A stretch of 64,000 nt of DNA, taken from JAVVTR01 sp036653535. Its GTDB lineage: Bacteria; Bacteroidota; Bacteroidia; Bacteroidales; P3. The position numbers and the translations under genes were made by a program. The stretch lies in the NCBI GenBank assembly GCA_036653535.1, contig JAVVTR010000008.1, positions 8,969-72,968 of the forward strand, read 5' to 3'. The notes under the pieces were generated by a model. That model was not told where the DNA came from and did not search any database. It saw only the letters and a program-made list of their open reading frames with translations. Positions 34,355 through 43,249 of this stretch are shown here, in pieces; position 1 is the first letter of the stretch, and the number at the start of each line of letters is the position of its first letter.

Positions 34355-34834
34355 ATGTTTAAACAAATAAAGGTGTTTATTTTTCACAAAAACGGAATTT
34401 ATATTTCTCGTATATTACCGATACTAACGGTAGTATTTATGCTTCTTTTTTTTACCTCTTGTCCTCAGCATGAAAAATTTAGAGAAATTCCTGCTACGTA
34501 TGTAAATTTTATTGTTCGTCCATTTTCCTTAGACAATGATCTCCATGCTATTGGAAATTATAAATACTTTCCAGCTCAAGGCTACAATGGTATTATTGTA
34601 TATCATCTCAGTACTTCTGAATTTCTTGCCTACGACTTAGCCTGTCCCAACGACTATGAATATGGCTGTACGATAGTCTACGACCCAAAAACCTCCACCT
34701 TAATAGATAGAAAATGTTGCGGAACCACTTTTAATATTTTAAGTGGATTCCCAGAAGGTTCTACCCTTCCAAGTCCATTACATTCCTACAAAGTCACCTG
34801 GATTAATAAAGAGGAAATACAAGTAAGTAATTAA
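34355..34834 (+). CDS. Rieske-like lipoprotein with altered cluster ligands
   Basis: A 159-residue protein with an N-terminal membrane segment ending in a lipobox-like LLFFTSC, so probably a lipoprotein in the envelope. The remainder has the beat of a Rieske fold, seen in many Bacteroidetes lipoproteins: YNGIIVYHLSTSEFLAYDLACPND, then CTIVYDPKTSTLIDRKCCGTTFN, then GSTLPSPLHSYKV. In true Rieske proteins CxH and CxxH bind a 2Fe-2S cluster; here the positions read CPND and CCGT, with no His, so a cluster is unlikely. The first ATG of the frame is at 34355. It precedes the Gly/Ser-rich secreted protein gene by 27 nt and is probably cotranscribed with it. Confidence 0.65.
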   Translation: MFKQIKVFIFHKNGIYISRILPILTVVFMLLFFTSCPQHEKFREIPATYVNFIVRPFSLDNDLHAIGNYKYFPAQGYNGIIVYHLSTSEFLAYDLACPNDYEYGCTIVYDPKTSTLIDRKCCGTTFNILSGFPEGSTLPSPLHSYKVTWINKEEIQVSN

Positions 34835-34861
34835 CATGAACTTTTCAAACCATATAAACCT

Positions 34862-35692
34862 ATGAAAACAAATTTTAAACTTGGCTTAATAACTACAGCT
34901 TTGATGCTGCTTTTTAGCATTCCCTCTTCTTTATTTGCTCAAAACAAAACTGTAGACCAATCCTCCAAAATTCTTACTAAAGAACAACAAGACAGTATTA
35001 TTTGGGCTTTTCCAAAACAAGTGGATGGTATGGTCTATTTTAAGGATCAAAGCAAAGGAAATGTACCTGCAAAATTGAACTATAATTACTATAGTCAAAT
35101 AACTACTTTCGAGAATCCTAAACCCACCAATGAAGAGGACTCCATTTTAAAGTTAGATAATGTTAATGAAGTCTTTATGATTGTAATGGGTCCAAAAACT
35201 TTTATTCCTATAGGTTCCACTTTAGGCGAACTATTAGTAGATGATGTGGTATGCTTAGTAGATTCTAAAAAAGTAAACGTAACGGAAGCAAAAACTGGAG
35301 CTTATGGAACCGGTGGCTCCACCTCTTCTATTAGCAATGTGCAAAGTATTGATGGGAATGCCGGTAGCAGAAGCGGTGGCGGCAAAGGTATGGATGGATC
35401 CAACGGAAGTAGCACTTCTTTTTCAGGTGCTAATTATTCGGCCTCTGCTAATCAATACAATTTCAGTGCTAATGTGAAATTTATGATAAGTAATTACTTC
35501 TTCCTTATGAAGGATATGAAATTATATCCTCTCACTAGAAAGAATTTAAAAAAGAATTTTCCTCATATTGAAGATTTTATAGAACAATATATTACAGACA
35601 ACAAACCGGATTTTTCTAATAAAGAAGATATGGTAACCTTTATTAGTCTCTGTAATGGAAGAGAAAACGAAGCAAAACATTCTGCAAAATAG
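34862..35692 (+). CDS. Secreted protein with Gly/Ser-rich central region, unknown function
   Basis: An unassigned 276-residue protein with a clear signal peptide (hydrophobic residues about 9-22, cut after LFA). The first half after it has TKEQQDSIIWAFPKQVDGMVYFKDQSKG and FMIVMGPKTFIPIGSTLGELL. The middle (about 145-200) is low complexity: GSTSSISNVQSIDGN, GSRSGGGKGMDGSNGSSTSFSG, ANYSASANQYN. The C-terminal quarter turns charged, ending KNLKKNFPHIEDFIEQYITDNKPDF. The Gly/Ser-rich block could be a flexible surface linker. It is followed by a 25-bp hairpin before the convergent ahcY. Confidence 0.6.
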   Translation: MKTNFKLGLITTALMLLFSIPSSLFAQNKTVDQSSKILTKEQQDSIIWAFPKQVDGMVYFKDQSKGNVPAKLNYNYYSQITTFENPKPTNEEDSILKLDNVNEVFMIVMGPKTFIPIGSTLGELLVDDVVCLVDSKKVNVTEAKTGAYGTGGSTSSISNVQSIDGNAGSRSGGGKGMDGSNGSSTSFSGANYSASANQYNFSANVKFMISNYFFLMKDMKLYPLTRKNLKKNFPHIEDFIEQYITDNKPDFSNKEDMVTFISLCNGRENEAKHSAK

Positions 35693-35732
35693 GTCTTAGC
35701 CATTCCTTGGCTTCTACACGAACAAAAAGGCC

Positions 35733-35787
35733 ATAAAGAGAGCGGCCACAAAACTTCAATAAGAAGTTTTGTGGCCGCTCTCTTTAT
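35733..35787. terminator. 25-bp perfect hairpin, bidirectional terminator
   Basis: The arms 35733-35757 and 35763-35787 are perfectly complementary over 25 bp (core AAAGAGAGCGGCCACAAAAC) around an AATAA loop. It is placed between the convergent secreted-protein gene and ahcY. Confidence 0.8.
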
Positions 35788-35812
35788 TCACTGTTTATTA
35801 AACAAGCTGCTT

Positions 35813-37222
35813 TTAGTAACGATAATGATCTGCTTTGTAGGGTCCATCTACAGGGACACCTATATACTCGGCTTGTTTAGACGTAAGTTGCGTTAATTTT
35901 ACTCCTATACGAGCAAGGTGTAAACGAGCAACTTCTTCATCTAACTCCTTAGATAAACGGTATACGCCCACTTTATAATCTTTTTTCCACAAGTCTAATT
36001 GCGCTAAAGTTTGATTTGTAAAAGAATTACTCATAACAAACGATGGATGACCTGTAGCACAACCCAAATTAACCAATCGACCTTCCGCTAACATAAATAT
36101 AGCATGTCCATCGGGATAAATATATTTATCTACTTGGGGTTTAATCGTAATTTTTTGTATTCCTTTCCAATTTTCCAAACGAGAAATTTGAATTTCATTA
36201 TCAAAATGGCCTATATTACAAACAATAGCTTGATCTTTCATTTTTGCCATGTCTTCCGCTGTAATCACATCACAATTTCCTGTGGTAGTAACATAAATAT
36301 TTCCTTCCGACAAAGCATCACTTAAAGTCGTAACTTCAAATCCTTCCATAGCAGCTTGTAGTGCACATATTGGATCTATTTCCGTAACAATCACTCGAGC
36401 CCCATATCCTCTCATAGAACGAGCACAACCTTTACCTACATCTCCATACCCTAATACTACTACCACTTTACCGGCAATCATTACATCGGTTGCACGTTTA
36501 ATACCATCGGCCAAAGATTCCCTACATCCATAAAGATTATCAAACTTAGATTTAGTTACAGAATCATTTACATTGATAGCCGGAATTTTCAATTCTCCTT
36601 TTTCCATCATCTGATATAAACGATGCACGCCTGTAGTAGTTTCCTCGGAAACGCCCCTTAATTCAGATAAGGTTTTATGCCATTTATCCGGTTCTTGCCC
36701 ATGTACTTCCTTTAATAAATCCAATAGAATTTGTTCTTCTCTTGTTTCTGCTTTTTTATCGTAAAGAGCTGGATTTTCCTCACATTTACGCCCTGTATGT
36801 ACCATGAGAGTAGCATCTCCACCATCATCTACAATTAAATTAGGCCCTTTCCCTCCGGGAAAAGATAGAGCTTGATTAGTACACCACCAATACTCTTCTA
36901 ATGATTCTCCTTTCCATGCAAAAACAGGTACGCCCGTTGCTGCAATAGCGGCTGCAGCATGATCTTGAGTAGAAAAAATATTGCAACTTGCCCATCTTAC
37001 TTCAGCACCCAAATCTACTAATGTTTCTATAAGCACTGCCGTTTGTATGGTCATGTGTAAAGAGCCTGTAATTCTAGCCCCTTTCAAGGGTTTTTCTTTT
37101 CCGTATTTTTGTCGAAGTGCCATTAAACCAGGCATTTCTTTTTCGGAAATTTCTATTTCCTTTCTACCAAAATCAGACAAATTAGGATCTGCTATTTTAC
37201 TTTTTAATTTATAATCTATCAT
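35813..37222 (-). CDS. ahcY: Adenosylhomocysteinase
   Basis: AhcY hydrolyses S-adenosylhomocysteine to homocysteine and adenosine after SAM-dependent methylation. The 469-residue protein has MPGLMALRQKYG, GSLHMTIQTAVLIETL, the catalytic SKFDNLYGCRESL region, the NAD-binding VLGYGDVGKGCARSMRG, TTTGNCDVI, and NIGHFDNEI. The C-terminal KADHYRY is the typical tail. The ATG at 37222 is used; a TTG at 37261 is in frame further up. Its control region is shared with the divergent porP gene (120 nt); a TACCTTTG box lies at 37259-37266 on the minus strand without a clear -33 partner. Confidence 0.95.
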   Translation of the reverse strand: MIDYKLKSKIADPNLSDFGRKEIEISEKEMPGLMALRQKYGKEKPLKGARITGSLHMTIQTAVLIETLVDLGAEVRWASCNIFSTQDHAAAAIAATGVPVFAWKGESLEEYWWCTNQALSFPGGKGPNLIVDDGGDATLMVHTGRKCEENPALYDKKAETREEQILLDLLKEVHGQEPDKWHKTLSELRGVSEETTTGVHRLYQMMEKGELKIPAINVNDSVTKSKFDNLYGCRESLADGIKRATDVMIAGKVVVVLGYGDVGKGCARSMRGYGARVIVTEIDPICALQAAMEGFEVTTLSDALSEGNIYVTTTGNCDVITAEDMAKMKDQAIVCNIGHFDNEIQISRLENWKGIQKITIKPQVDKYIYPDGHAIFMLAEGRLVNLGCATGHPSFVMSNSFTNQTLAQLDLWKKDYKVGVYRLSKELDEEVARLHLARIGVKLTQLTSKQAEYIGVPVDGPYKADHYRY

Positions 37223-37342
37223 GTTTTTTATTTTATTATTCCTGTTTTTTTGAGTTTGCAAAGGTACAAAAATATTATTTGGATAAAAAACTACACGAAA
37301 ATTGTGAATAACTTCTAAAATTTACTTATTTTTGCAGCTTAT

Positions 37343-38410
37343 ATGAAAAAGTGTATTCCCTCCTTTACATATGAGGTGAATAAACATAAGCATTGTGGCT
37401 TGTTAATACAATATGGATCATTAATGAAAAAAACATACTCTGGTGTCCTAAAACACAGGAGTTGTCTTTACAGTTTGATAACTTGCTTATGCATTTGTAT
37501 CACCATCACAAGTAAAGTCATCGCCCAAGAAAGTGGTCTACCTGTAACACAGTATATGCTTAATACTTTATCGTATAACCCTGGATTTGCGGGTTTATCT
37601 AATGGTATCTGTTTGTCTTTACTACATCGCCAACAATGGTTAGGTTTAGGAAAAGCAGCAGACGGATCCCATCTTTCCCCCAACTCCACCCTATTATTGA
37701 TAGATGCCCCTATAAAAGCAATTAAGGGAGGCTTAGGTTTGGAAATTGCCTCTAATAATATTGCTTACTTCCGTGACATTACCATAAAAGTAGGCTATGC
37801 TTACCACCTCCAAACGTCTATTGGGAAAATAGGCTTAGGTGTGCAAGCTGTTTTAATGGATAAAAATTTAGATTTTACGAAATTGAAGCCAGAAAACATG
37901 GGTGATGTGGTTTTAGCAAATAAAGGTAAAGAAAGTGCTTTCTTGGGAGATATAGCGGTTGGTGCTTATCTACAAGGAAATCAAGGTTATTTTGTAGGTG
38001 TTTCTGTAGGACAAATTATTGCTCACCCTAACGACAAAATAGCTTTCAAACCTGCTCGTACCCTCACTCTTAGTGGAGGTTACTCTTTTAATTTTCCCAG
38101 TCTACCTAAGGTGGAGTTTACCCCCACTACCTACCTTAGTACAGACTTTACATCGGTCACGTGGGATATTACTGCGTTGGCCACTTTTAATAAGAAATTT
38201 TGGGTAGGTTTATCCTACCGCTTGCAAGATGCAGTTTCTGTTTTGGCAGGAATGAATATATCTAGATTCCGCATAGGTGTATCCTACGATATTCCAGCTT
38301 CTAAGTTTGCCAGTAAAACTTGTGGAGGCTTTGAAGTATTTGTTAAATATTGCTTCAGTTTGGAAGGGGATAAATTGAATACGGAATACAAAAACGCAAG
38401 ATATCTGTAA
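37343..38410 (+). CDS. porP: T9SS outer-membrane protein of the PorP/SprF family
   Basis: PorP/SprF proteins are outer-membrane beta barrels tied to the type IX machine. The 355-residue protein has the family landmarks GLPVTQYMLNTLSYNPGFAGL just after the signal sequence, then LLHRQQWLGL, and a C-terminal barrel ending FEVFVKYCFSL. A second ATG at 37424 would give a more ordinary signal peptide (MKKTYSGVL...); both starts are open. A -7 box TATTTTTG lies at 37327-37334, with TTG 22 nt upstream. It is first of the five-gene operon; porK follows after 24 nt. Confidence 0.85.
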   Translation: MKKCIPSFTYEVNKHKHCGLLIQYGSLMKKTYSGVLKHRSCLYSLITCLCICITITSKVIAQESGLPVTQYMLNTLSYNPGFAGLSNGICLSLLHRQQWLGLGKAADGSHLSPNSTLLLIDAPIKAIKGGLGLEIASNNIAYFRDITIKVGYAYHLQTSIGKIGLGVQAVLMDKNLDFTKLKPENMGDVVLANKGKESAFLGDIAVGAYLQGNQGYFVGVSVGQIIAHPNDKIAFKPARTLTLSGGYSFNFPSLPKVEFTPTTYLSTDFTSVTWDITALATFNKKFWVGLSYRLQDAVSVLAGMNISRFRIGVSYDIPASKFASKTCGGFEVFVKYCFSLEGDKLNTEYKNARYL

Positions 38411-38434
38411 TAACAATATTTTAACTAAGTATAT

Positions 38435-39805
38435 ATGAAACGAGTAAAGAATCTGTTGGACATACGAAACGTAAGCGTACTATTAGTAATAGTATTGCTC
38501 ATGTTTAGTTGTGGAAACTCGGGGAACGGCGAATTAGTCGGAGTACCGGGCAGATCAACAAAAATAGAACAACCGACTCCTTTCGGCATGACTTACATAC
38601 CGGGTGGCAGTTTTGTCTTCGGAGCTGGAGGTTACGATCCGTCTTATCAATTAATGAACAAAAAGAGGGTCAGTATTTCTGCTTTTTATATGGATGAAAC
38701 AGAAATTACCAATAATGAATATCGACAATTTGTTCAATATGTAATAGACTCTATTACTCGTCGTATGTTGGCGGAAACCTTTCCTGAATTTCAAATTGAA
38801 TCCACTACAGAAGATGGGGAACCTTTCATTAATTGGAAAACAAAAATAAAACCGGAGCAACTTAATGATGAAGCTTTAGCGGATTTATATTTACCGGAAG
38901 AAGAAAGATTTGCCCACCAAAAAGAATTAAACGTAAAGAAATTAAATTACGAATATTATACTTTTGACTATCAGTCTGCAGCTCGAAAGGAAACTACGCA
39001 AGAACCCAATACCGATGGTGTTTATTACGGATCTTTCGTAAATAGACCTCAAGCTATGCTTTCTAGAAAACAATTTGTACAAAAACACGTAGTGAACGTA
39101 TATCCCGATACACTTTGCTGGATTTTTGATTGGGCTTATTCTTTCAACGAACCTATGACTGCTTGTTATTTTAGTAGTCCCATGTATGACAATTATCCTG
39201 TTGTGGGAGTAAATTGGAAACAAGCCAACGCCTTTTGTGTATGGAGAAGCAATATGTATAATACCTATATGATTTCTAAAGGCTATCCAAGTGCTCAAGC
39301 TTTTCGTTTACCAACCGAACATGAATGGGAATATGCTGCTCGTGGGGGCTTAGAGATGGATCCTTACCCTTGGGGAGGTCCTTATGCTCGTAATATCAAC
39401 GGGTGTTTATTGGGGAATTTCAAGCCTGGCAGAGGGGATTATACATTAGATGGCGCTTTATACCCTTGCATTGTGGGCCATTATGCTCCAAATGATTGGG
39501 GAGTATACGATATGATGGGAAATGTTGCAGAATGGTGCAAAGATGCTTACGATGAAAGTATTGCCAACGAAATGGATTTTAATCCAGCTTTTACGTATGA
39601 TGCAAAAGAAGAAGACGGGGCAGGATTAAAAAGAAAAGTTATTCGTGGAGGCTCATGGAAAGATTTTGCTGAAATTGCAAAAGTCTATTATCGCACTTAC
39701 GAATACCAAGACACCTGCAAATCTTATGTAGGATTCCGATGTGTACAACCTTACTTAGGGCGCGGAAAAACTAGTAGCGGTAGTACCGGTTCCAATGTTT
39801 ATTAA
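38435..39805 (+). CDS. porK: T9SS ring lipoprotein PorK/GldK
   Basis: PorK/GldK is an outer-membrane lipoprotein that forms the periplasmic ring with PorN. The 456-residue protein has a signal peptide ending in the lipobox LLMFSCG (lipidated Cys near residue 28). After it comes a FGE/sulfatase-modifying-factor-like domain: PFGMTYIPGGSFVFGAG, DETEITNNEYRQFV, VVGVNWKQANAFCVWRS, FRLPTEHEWEYAARGG, NVAEWCKD and VIRGGSW, with no known enzymatic role in GldK. It is followed 33 nt later by porL. Confidence 0.95.
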   Translation: MKRVKNLLDIRNVSVLLVIVLLMFSCGNSGNGELVGVPGRSTKIEQPTPFGMTYIPGGSFVFGAGGYDPSYQLMNKKRVSISAFYMDETEITNNEYRQFVQYVIDSITRRMLAETFPEFQIESTTEDGEPFINWKTKIKPEQLNDEALADLYLPEEERFAHQKELNVKKLNYEYYTFDYQSAARKETTQEPNTDGVYYGSFVNRPQAMLSRKQFVQKHVVNVYPDTLCWIFDWAYSFNEPMTACYFSSPMYDNYPVVGVNWKQANAFCVWRSNMYNTYMISKGYPSAQAFRLPTEHEWEYAARGGLEMDPYPWGGPYARNINGCLLGNFKPGRGDYTLDGALYPCIVGHYAPNDWGVYDMMGNVAEWCKDAYDESIANEMDFNPAFTYDAKEEDGAGLKRKVIRGGSWKDFAEIAKVYYRTYEYQDTCKSYVGFRCVQPYLGRGKTSSGSTGSNVY

Positions 39806-39838
39806 AATTTAAATGTATAACCTTAAAATAGAATTAGA

Positions 39839-40564
39839 ATGTCGTTAAATACTATGGTGCAAAGCCCTGGATATAAAAAATTCATGGCCAAATTATATGG
39901 CTGGGGAGCATCTGTTGTTATTATTGGTGCTTTGTTCAAAATTAACCATTACGAAGGAGCCAATTTAATGTTAATACTTGGTATGGGAACCGAAGCTATT
40001 ATTTTCTTTTTCTCCGCCTTTGAACCAGCCCATCCCCAATATGATTGGAGTCGAATTTATCCTGAATTAGGAGAAGGAAACGAAATGGGCAACGCTTCTA
40101 TAGCTTCCTCCACCAAGAAAGGGAAACAGCTAACTACCGTTCCCCAAAACGATGCCTTAAGCCAAAAATTAGAGGAGATGTTAGAAAAAGCCAATATTTC
40201 TCAAGATATTTTTGACCGTTTAGGTACAGGTTTACAAAATCTTACAGAAACCACAAGCAATATTAATAATGTTGCTAATATTGTTAATGCTAACAATCAA
40301 TATGCTGCTGAATTGGGAAAAATGACTGCTCATTTAACTAAACTAAATGAACTTTATTTAACTCAAATGCAAGCTTCTGCAAAACAAATGGAAACCAGTC
40401 AAAAATTAAATAAAGATTTAGACCAAATTATGGAAACCATGAGTGGTTCTTTGGATCATTCCAAAAAATACCGGTCAGAAATCAACGATTTATCGCAAAA
40501 GGTAGCTTCATTAAACGAAATGTACGGCAAAATGCTTGCTGCGATGAGTGCAGGAAAAAATTAA
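39839..40564 (+). CDS. porL: T9SS inner-membrane motor protein PorL/GldL
   Basis: PorL/GldL forms with PorM the proton-driven rotary motor of the T9SS. The 241-residue protein has two transmembrane helices in the first 65 residues, GWGASVVIIGALFKINHYEGANLMLILGMGTEAIIFF; the Glu in the second helix (GTEAIIF) is the residue implicated in proton flow in GldL. The rest is a cytoplasmic, helical Gln/Asn/Leu-rich coiled-coil region. The adjacent porM starts 46 nt further on. Confidence 0.95.
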   Translation: MSLNTMVQSPGYKKFMAKLYGWGASVVIIGALFKINHYEGANLMLILGMGTEAIIFFFSAFEPAHPQYDWSRIYPELGEGNEMGNASIASSTKKGKQLTTVPQNDALSQKLEEMLEKANISQDIFDRLGTGLQNLTETTSNINNVANIVNANNQYAAELGKMTAHLTKLNELYLTQMQASAKQMETSQKLNKDLDQIMETMSGSLDHSKKYRSEINDLSQKVASLNEMYGKMLAAMSAGKN

Positions 40565-40610
40565 AATCCTGTAATACGTTGATTAACATATTTAAAATTT
40601 GAATTAAATT

Positions 40611-42176
40611 ATGAGCGCACCCAACGAGACTCCACGTCAGAAAATGATTGGAATGATGTATTTGGTACTCACAGCCATGTTAGCATTAAACGTGTCGGTA
40701 GAAGTATTAAAGTCGTTCCTTATTGTTAATGATGCGGCAAAAGAAACAAATAAAAATTTTCAAAATAAAGTGGAATCCATGTATGTGATGTTCCACAAAG
40801 CTTATTTAGGGAATCCTCAAAAAACGGAAGAGGCGTGGAATAAAGCACAATCCGTACAAAAATCATCCAAAGTTCTTTATGATTATATTAACCAACTCAA
40901 ATATGAGGTAATTGCGGTTTCCGAAAAAATAAGCATAGAAGAGGCAAAAAAACTTAATCCACGAAATATAGGACGACAAGACAATTATGATGATCCTACT
41001 CGCTTTTTTATAGGAGAATCTCAAAGTGGCAATGGTGGCAAAGCTTTTGAGTTAAAAAAACACATTGAAACTTATCTGAACGAGTTGAGAACCATTCTCG
41101 GAGCAGATAAAAGCAAAGTAAATTTTTCTGGTCTAAATACGAATGGTACTTATTATGATGCCTCCGGGAAAAAGCAAAATTGGCAAATGCAATACTTTTA
41201 TCACACCATTATAGTAGCCGATTTAGCTATATTAAACAATTTGCAAACAGAAGTGTTGAATGCAGAATATGATGCAGTAGCTCAACTCTATGCTTCCGTA
41301 AGTGACGATGATTTCAAATTTGATAACATTTCAGCCCGAGCTATTGCTAATTCCAATTATGTATTGGTTGGTAATAATTATGAGGCAGAAATATTTGTAG
41401 CTGCATTTGACTCAAAATCTCATATTACTGCTACTATTGGAGGTACCACCTACCAAGGAGATAGTGGACGTATCAAATATGTTAGAACTGCCACTACTGC
41501 TGGTAGCCAATCCATTTCTGGTCAAATCAATGTTCCTTCCACTTTTGGTACAAAATCTTATCCATTTACCCTTAACTATATTGTAGCCGAACCCATGGCA
41601 ACCGTTTCGGCAGATGCCATGAATGTTATGTATGTGGGAGTAGATAATCCTGTTTCTGCCATGGCTGGAGGAGTTTCTGATGCTAATACTCGTGTAGCTA
41701 TCACCAATGGAAGTTTAACCAAAAAGGGAGCCGGCTCTTATACCGCTCGTGTAAATACTCCTGGAAGCAATGCTATTGTGAGTGTTTATGCTCTAAACAA
41801 AGGAAAAGAGGAGTTAATGGGAAGTCGTTCTTTTCGCGTAAAACGAATTCCAGACCCCATAGCTCGTATCAACGGACAATCCCCCTCTATCAGAAATATA
41901 GATAAGAATACATTAGCCAATGCCGGTGGATTATTAGTATCTATGCAAGATTTTGAATTTCAATTGTCGCTGCAAGTTGGGGCCTTTGCTCTACAAGTAT
42001 CTAGAAATCAAGAATTATCTTCTACCATGCGTTCCAATGGAAATAAATTCACCTCCGACATGGTAGACAATATAAAACGCTGTAAACGTGGAGACAAAGT
42101 ATTTATTACCGATGTAACAGCAAGAATGCCGGAAGGCAATCGTTTGTTAGGAGATATGATCCTAACCATAAAATAG
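40611..42176 (+). CDS. porM: T9SS motor/periplasmic shaft protein PorM/GldM
   Basis: PorM/GldM spans the inner membrane once and reaches through the periplasm to the PorK-PorN ring. The 521-residue protein begins with the cytoplasmic NETPRQKMIGMMYLVLTAMLALNVSVEVLKSF, the single membrane helix, and continues with four periplasmic domains; recognisable are EELMGSRSFRVKRIPDPIARING and the C-terminal KRCKRGDKVFITDVTARMPEG-type domain. Sequence, length and position leave no doubt. The next gene, porN, is separated by 137 nt, unusual within this operon, because a repeat element lies there. Confidence 0.95.
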   Translation: MSAPNETPRQKMIGMMYLVLTAMLALNVSVEVLKSFLIVNDAAKETNKNFQNKVESMYVMFHKAYLGNPQKTEEAWNKAQSVQKSSKVLYDYINQLKYEVIAVSEKISIEEAKKLNPRNIGRQDNYDDPTRFFIGESQSGNGGKAFELKKHIETYLNELRTILGADKSKVNFSGLNTNGTYYDASGKKQNWQMQYFYHTIIVADLAILNNLQTEVLNAEYDAVAQLYASVSDDDFKFDNISARAIANSNYVLVGNNYEAEIFVAAFDSKSHITATIGGTTYQGDSGRIKYVRTATTAGSQSISGQINVPSTFGTKSYPFTLNYIVAEPMATVSADAMNVMYVGVDNPVSAMAGGVSDANTRVAITNGSLTKKGAGSYTARVNTPGSNAIVSVYALNKGKEELMGSRSFRVKRIPDPIARINGQSPSIRNIDKNTLANAGGLLVSMQDFEFQLSLQVGAFALQVSRNQELSSTMRSNGNKFTSDMVDNIKRCKRGDKVFITDVTARMPEGNRLLGDMILTIK

Positions 42177-42203
42177 TGTAGAACCGTTTTGGGATACTTT
42201 AAA

Positions 42204-42319
42204 TTAAAAATTATTTTCGTATGAAACGAACATGAGCACAAAAACTTGCCAAAAGCCTGAAAAGTGAATATCATGGAGTTCCATACGTCCTATTTATTAA
42301 AAATTATTTTCGTATGAAA
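42204..42319 (+). repeat. Dispersed leader repeat, copy 3, with exact 23-bp duplication at porN
   Basis: The block 42204-42226 recurs exactly at 42297-42319 (it begins TTAAAAATTATTTTCGTATG and continues AAA). The right copy contains the porN start codon; the left one starts a 4-codon frame that stops at 42233-42235. The 70 nt between carry GAACATGAG (left) and CCATACGTCCTATTTATT (right), shared with copies 1 and 2. Confidence 0.75.
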
Positions 42320-43177
42320 AGTTTAAAATTTCTTAGCATAATCCTTGCCTTGTCTGCAATTTCCATAAACGGAGTGTGCACGGCTCAAGTATTGGAAGAT
42401 GCTGCACCGAGAGATAATTTTTTCGATAAAGTCAATGCTAAAGACAGGGAACCTCGTGCCTATGTCCCTGTAAGAGAAGCGGATATTTACATAAAAATGC
42501 GAGTATGGCGTATGATAGATTTTAGAATGAAAATGAACCAGCATTTCTATTATCCCATAACACCAGTACAAGACAGAATAAGCTTAATGAGTTTAATTAT
42601 GCAAGGCTTTCAAGACGGTTTGATTATCGCATATGATCCTATTACCGATGATTTTACCAAACAACTTACCTACGAAGAGTTTATAAGACAGAATACCGAT
42701 ATTAAAGAAATTGAAAAAGAAAATTTGGATAATCCTGGAGAATTTATCACCACCATGGATACCTCTTCTTTCCAAATTGAAAATGTAAAAATGATTAGAC
42801 TAAAAGAGGATTGGTTTATAGATAAACAACGGGCCGTACGAGATATACGAGTTTTAGGGCTTGCTCCTGTTATCCAACAATACGATGAAACATCCGGCGA
42901 ATTTAAGGGAAATCAAACTCTATTTTGGATTTATTATAGTCAGGTTCGTCCTTTGTTTGCAAAAACAGAAGCCTTTAATCGCCATAATAGTGCCATGAGA
43001 CCTTCTTACGATGACATTTTTGCTTGGAGTCGTTTCTTTGAAAGCTACATTACCAAAATAGACAACGAACAAGACCGTAATATTCAATCCTATGAACAGG
43101 GTATTAATATTATGTTGGAATCCGACAGAATTGAAAATTTGCTTTTTGAATTAGAACACGATCTTTGGTCGTATTAA
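42314..43177 (+). CDS. porN: T9SS ring protein PorN/GldN
   Basis: PorN/GldN is the periplasmic partner of PorK in the T9SS ring. The 287-residue protein has a signal peptide (residues about 1-24, cut after CTA) followed by READIYIKMRVWRMIDFRMKMNQHFYYP and ITDDFTKQLTYEEFIRQ, conserved in GldN. The C-terminal part, SAMRPSYDDIFAWSRFFESYITK, is family-typical. It ends the operon at a strong terminator. Confidence 0.94.
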   Translation: MKSLKFLSIILALSAISINGVCTAQVLEDAAPRDNFFDKVNAKDREPRAYVPVREADIYIKMRVWRMIDFRMKMNQHFYYPITPVQDRISLMSLIMQGFQDGLIIAYDPITDDFTKQLTYEEFIRQNTDIKEIEKENLDNPGEFITTMDTSSFQIENVKMIRLKEDWFIDKQRAVRDIRVLGLAPVIQQYDETSGEFKGNQTLFWIYYSQVRPLFAKTEAFNRHNSAMRPSYDDIFAWSRFFESYITKIDNEQDRNIQSYEQGINIMLESDRIENLLFELEHDLWSY

Positions 43178-43191
43178 TCTCGAAAAAAGAT

Positions 43192-43235
43192 AAAAAAACT
43201 GCCTCAGTTATTAGTACTCGGGGCAGTTTTTTTTT
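43192..43235 (+). terminator. Terminator of the por operon
   Basis: AAAAAAACTGCC and GGCAGTTTTTTT pair around a loop of about 18 nt and are followed by T. The -7-like box TATCTTTG of recG (43237-43244) begins right after it. Confidence 0.85.
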
Positions 43236-43249
43236 GTATCTTTGTATCT

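Noticed and set aside
37223..37342. SAM or SAH riboswitch upstream of ahcY
   Set aside because: The 120-nt gap shared with porP has no recognisable aptamer stems; it is mostly A/T with simple promoter-like boxes.
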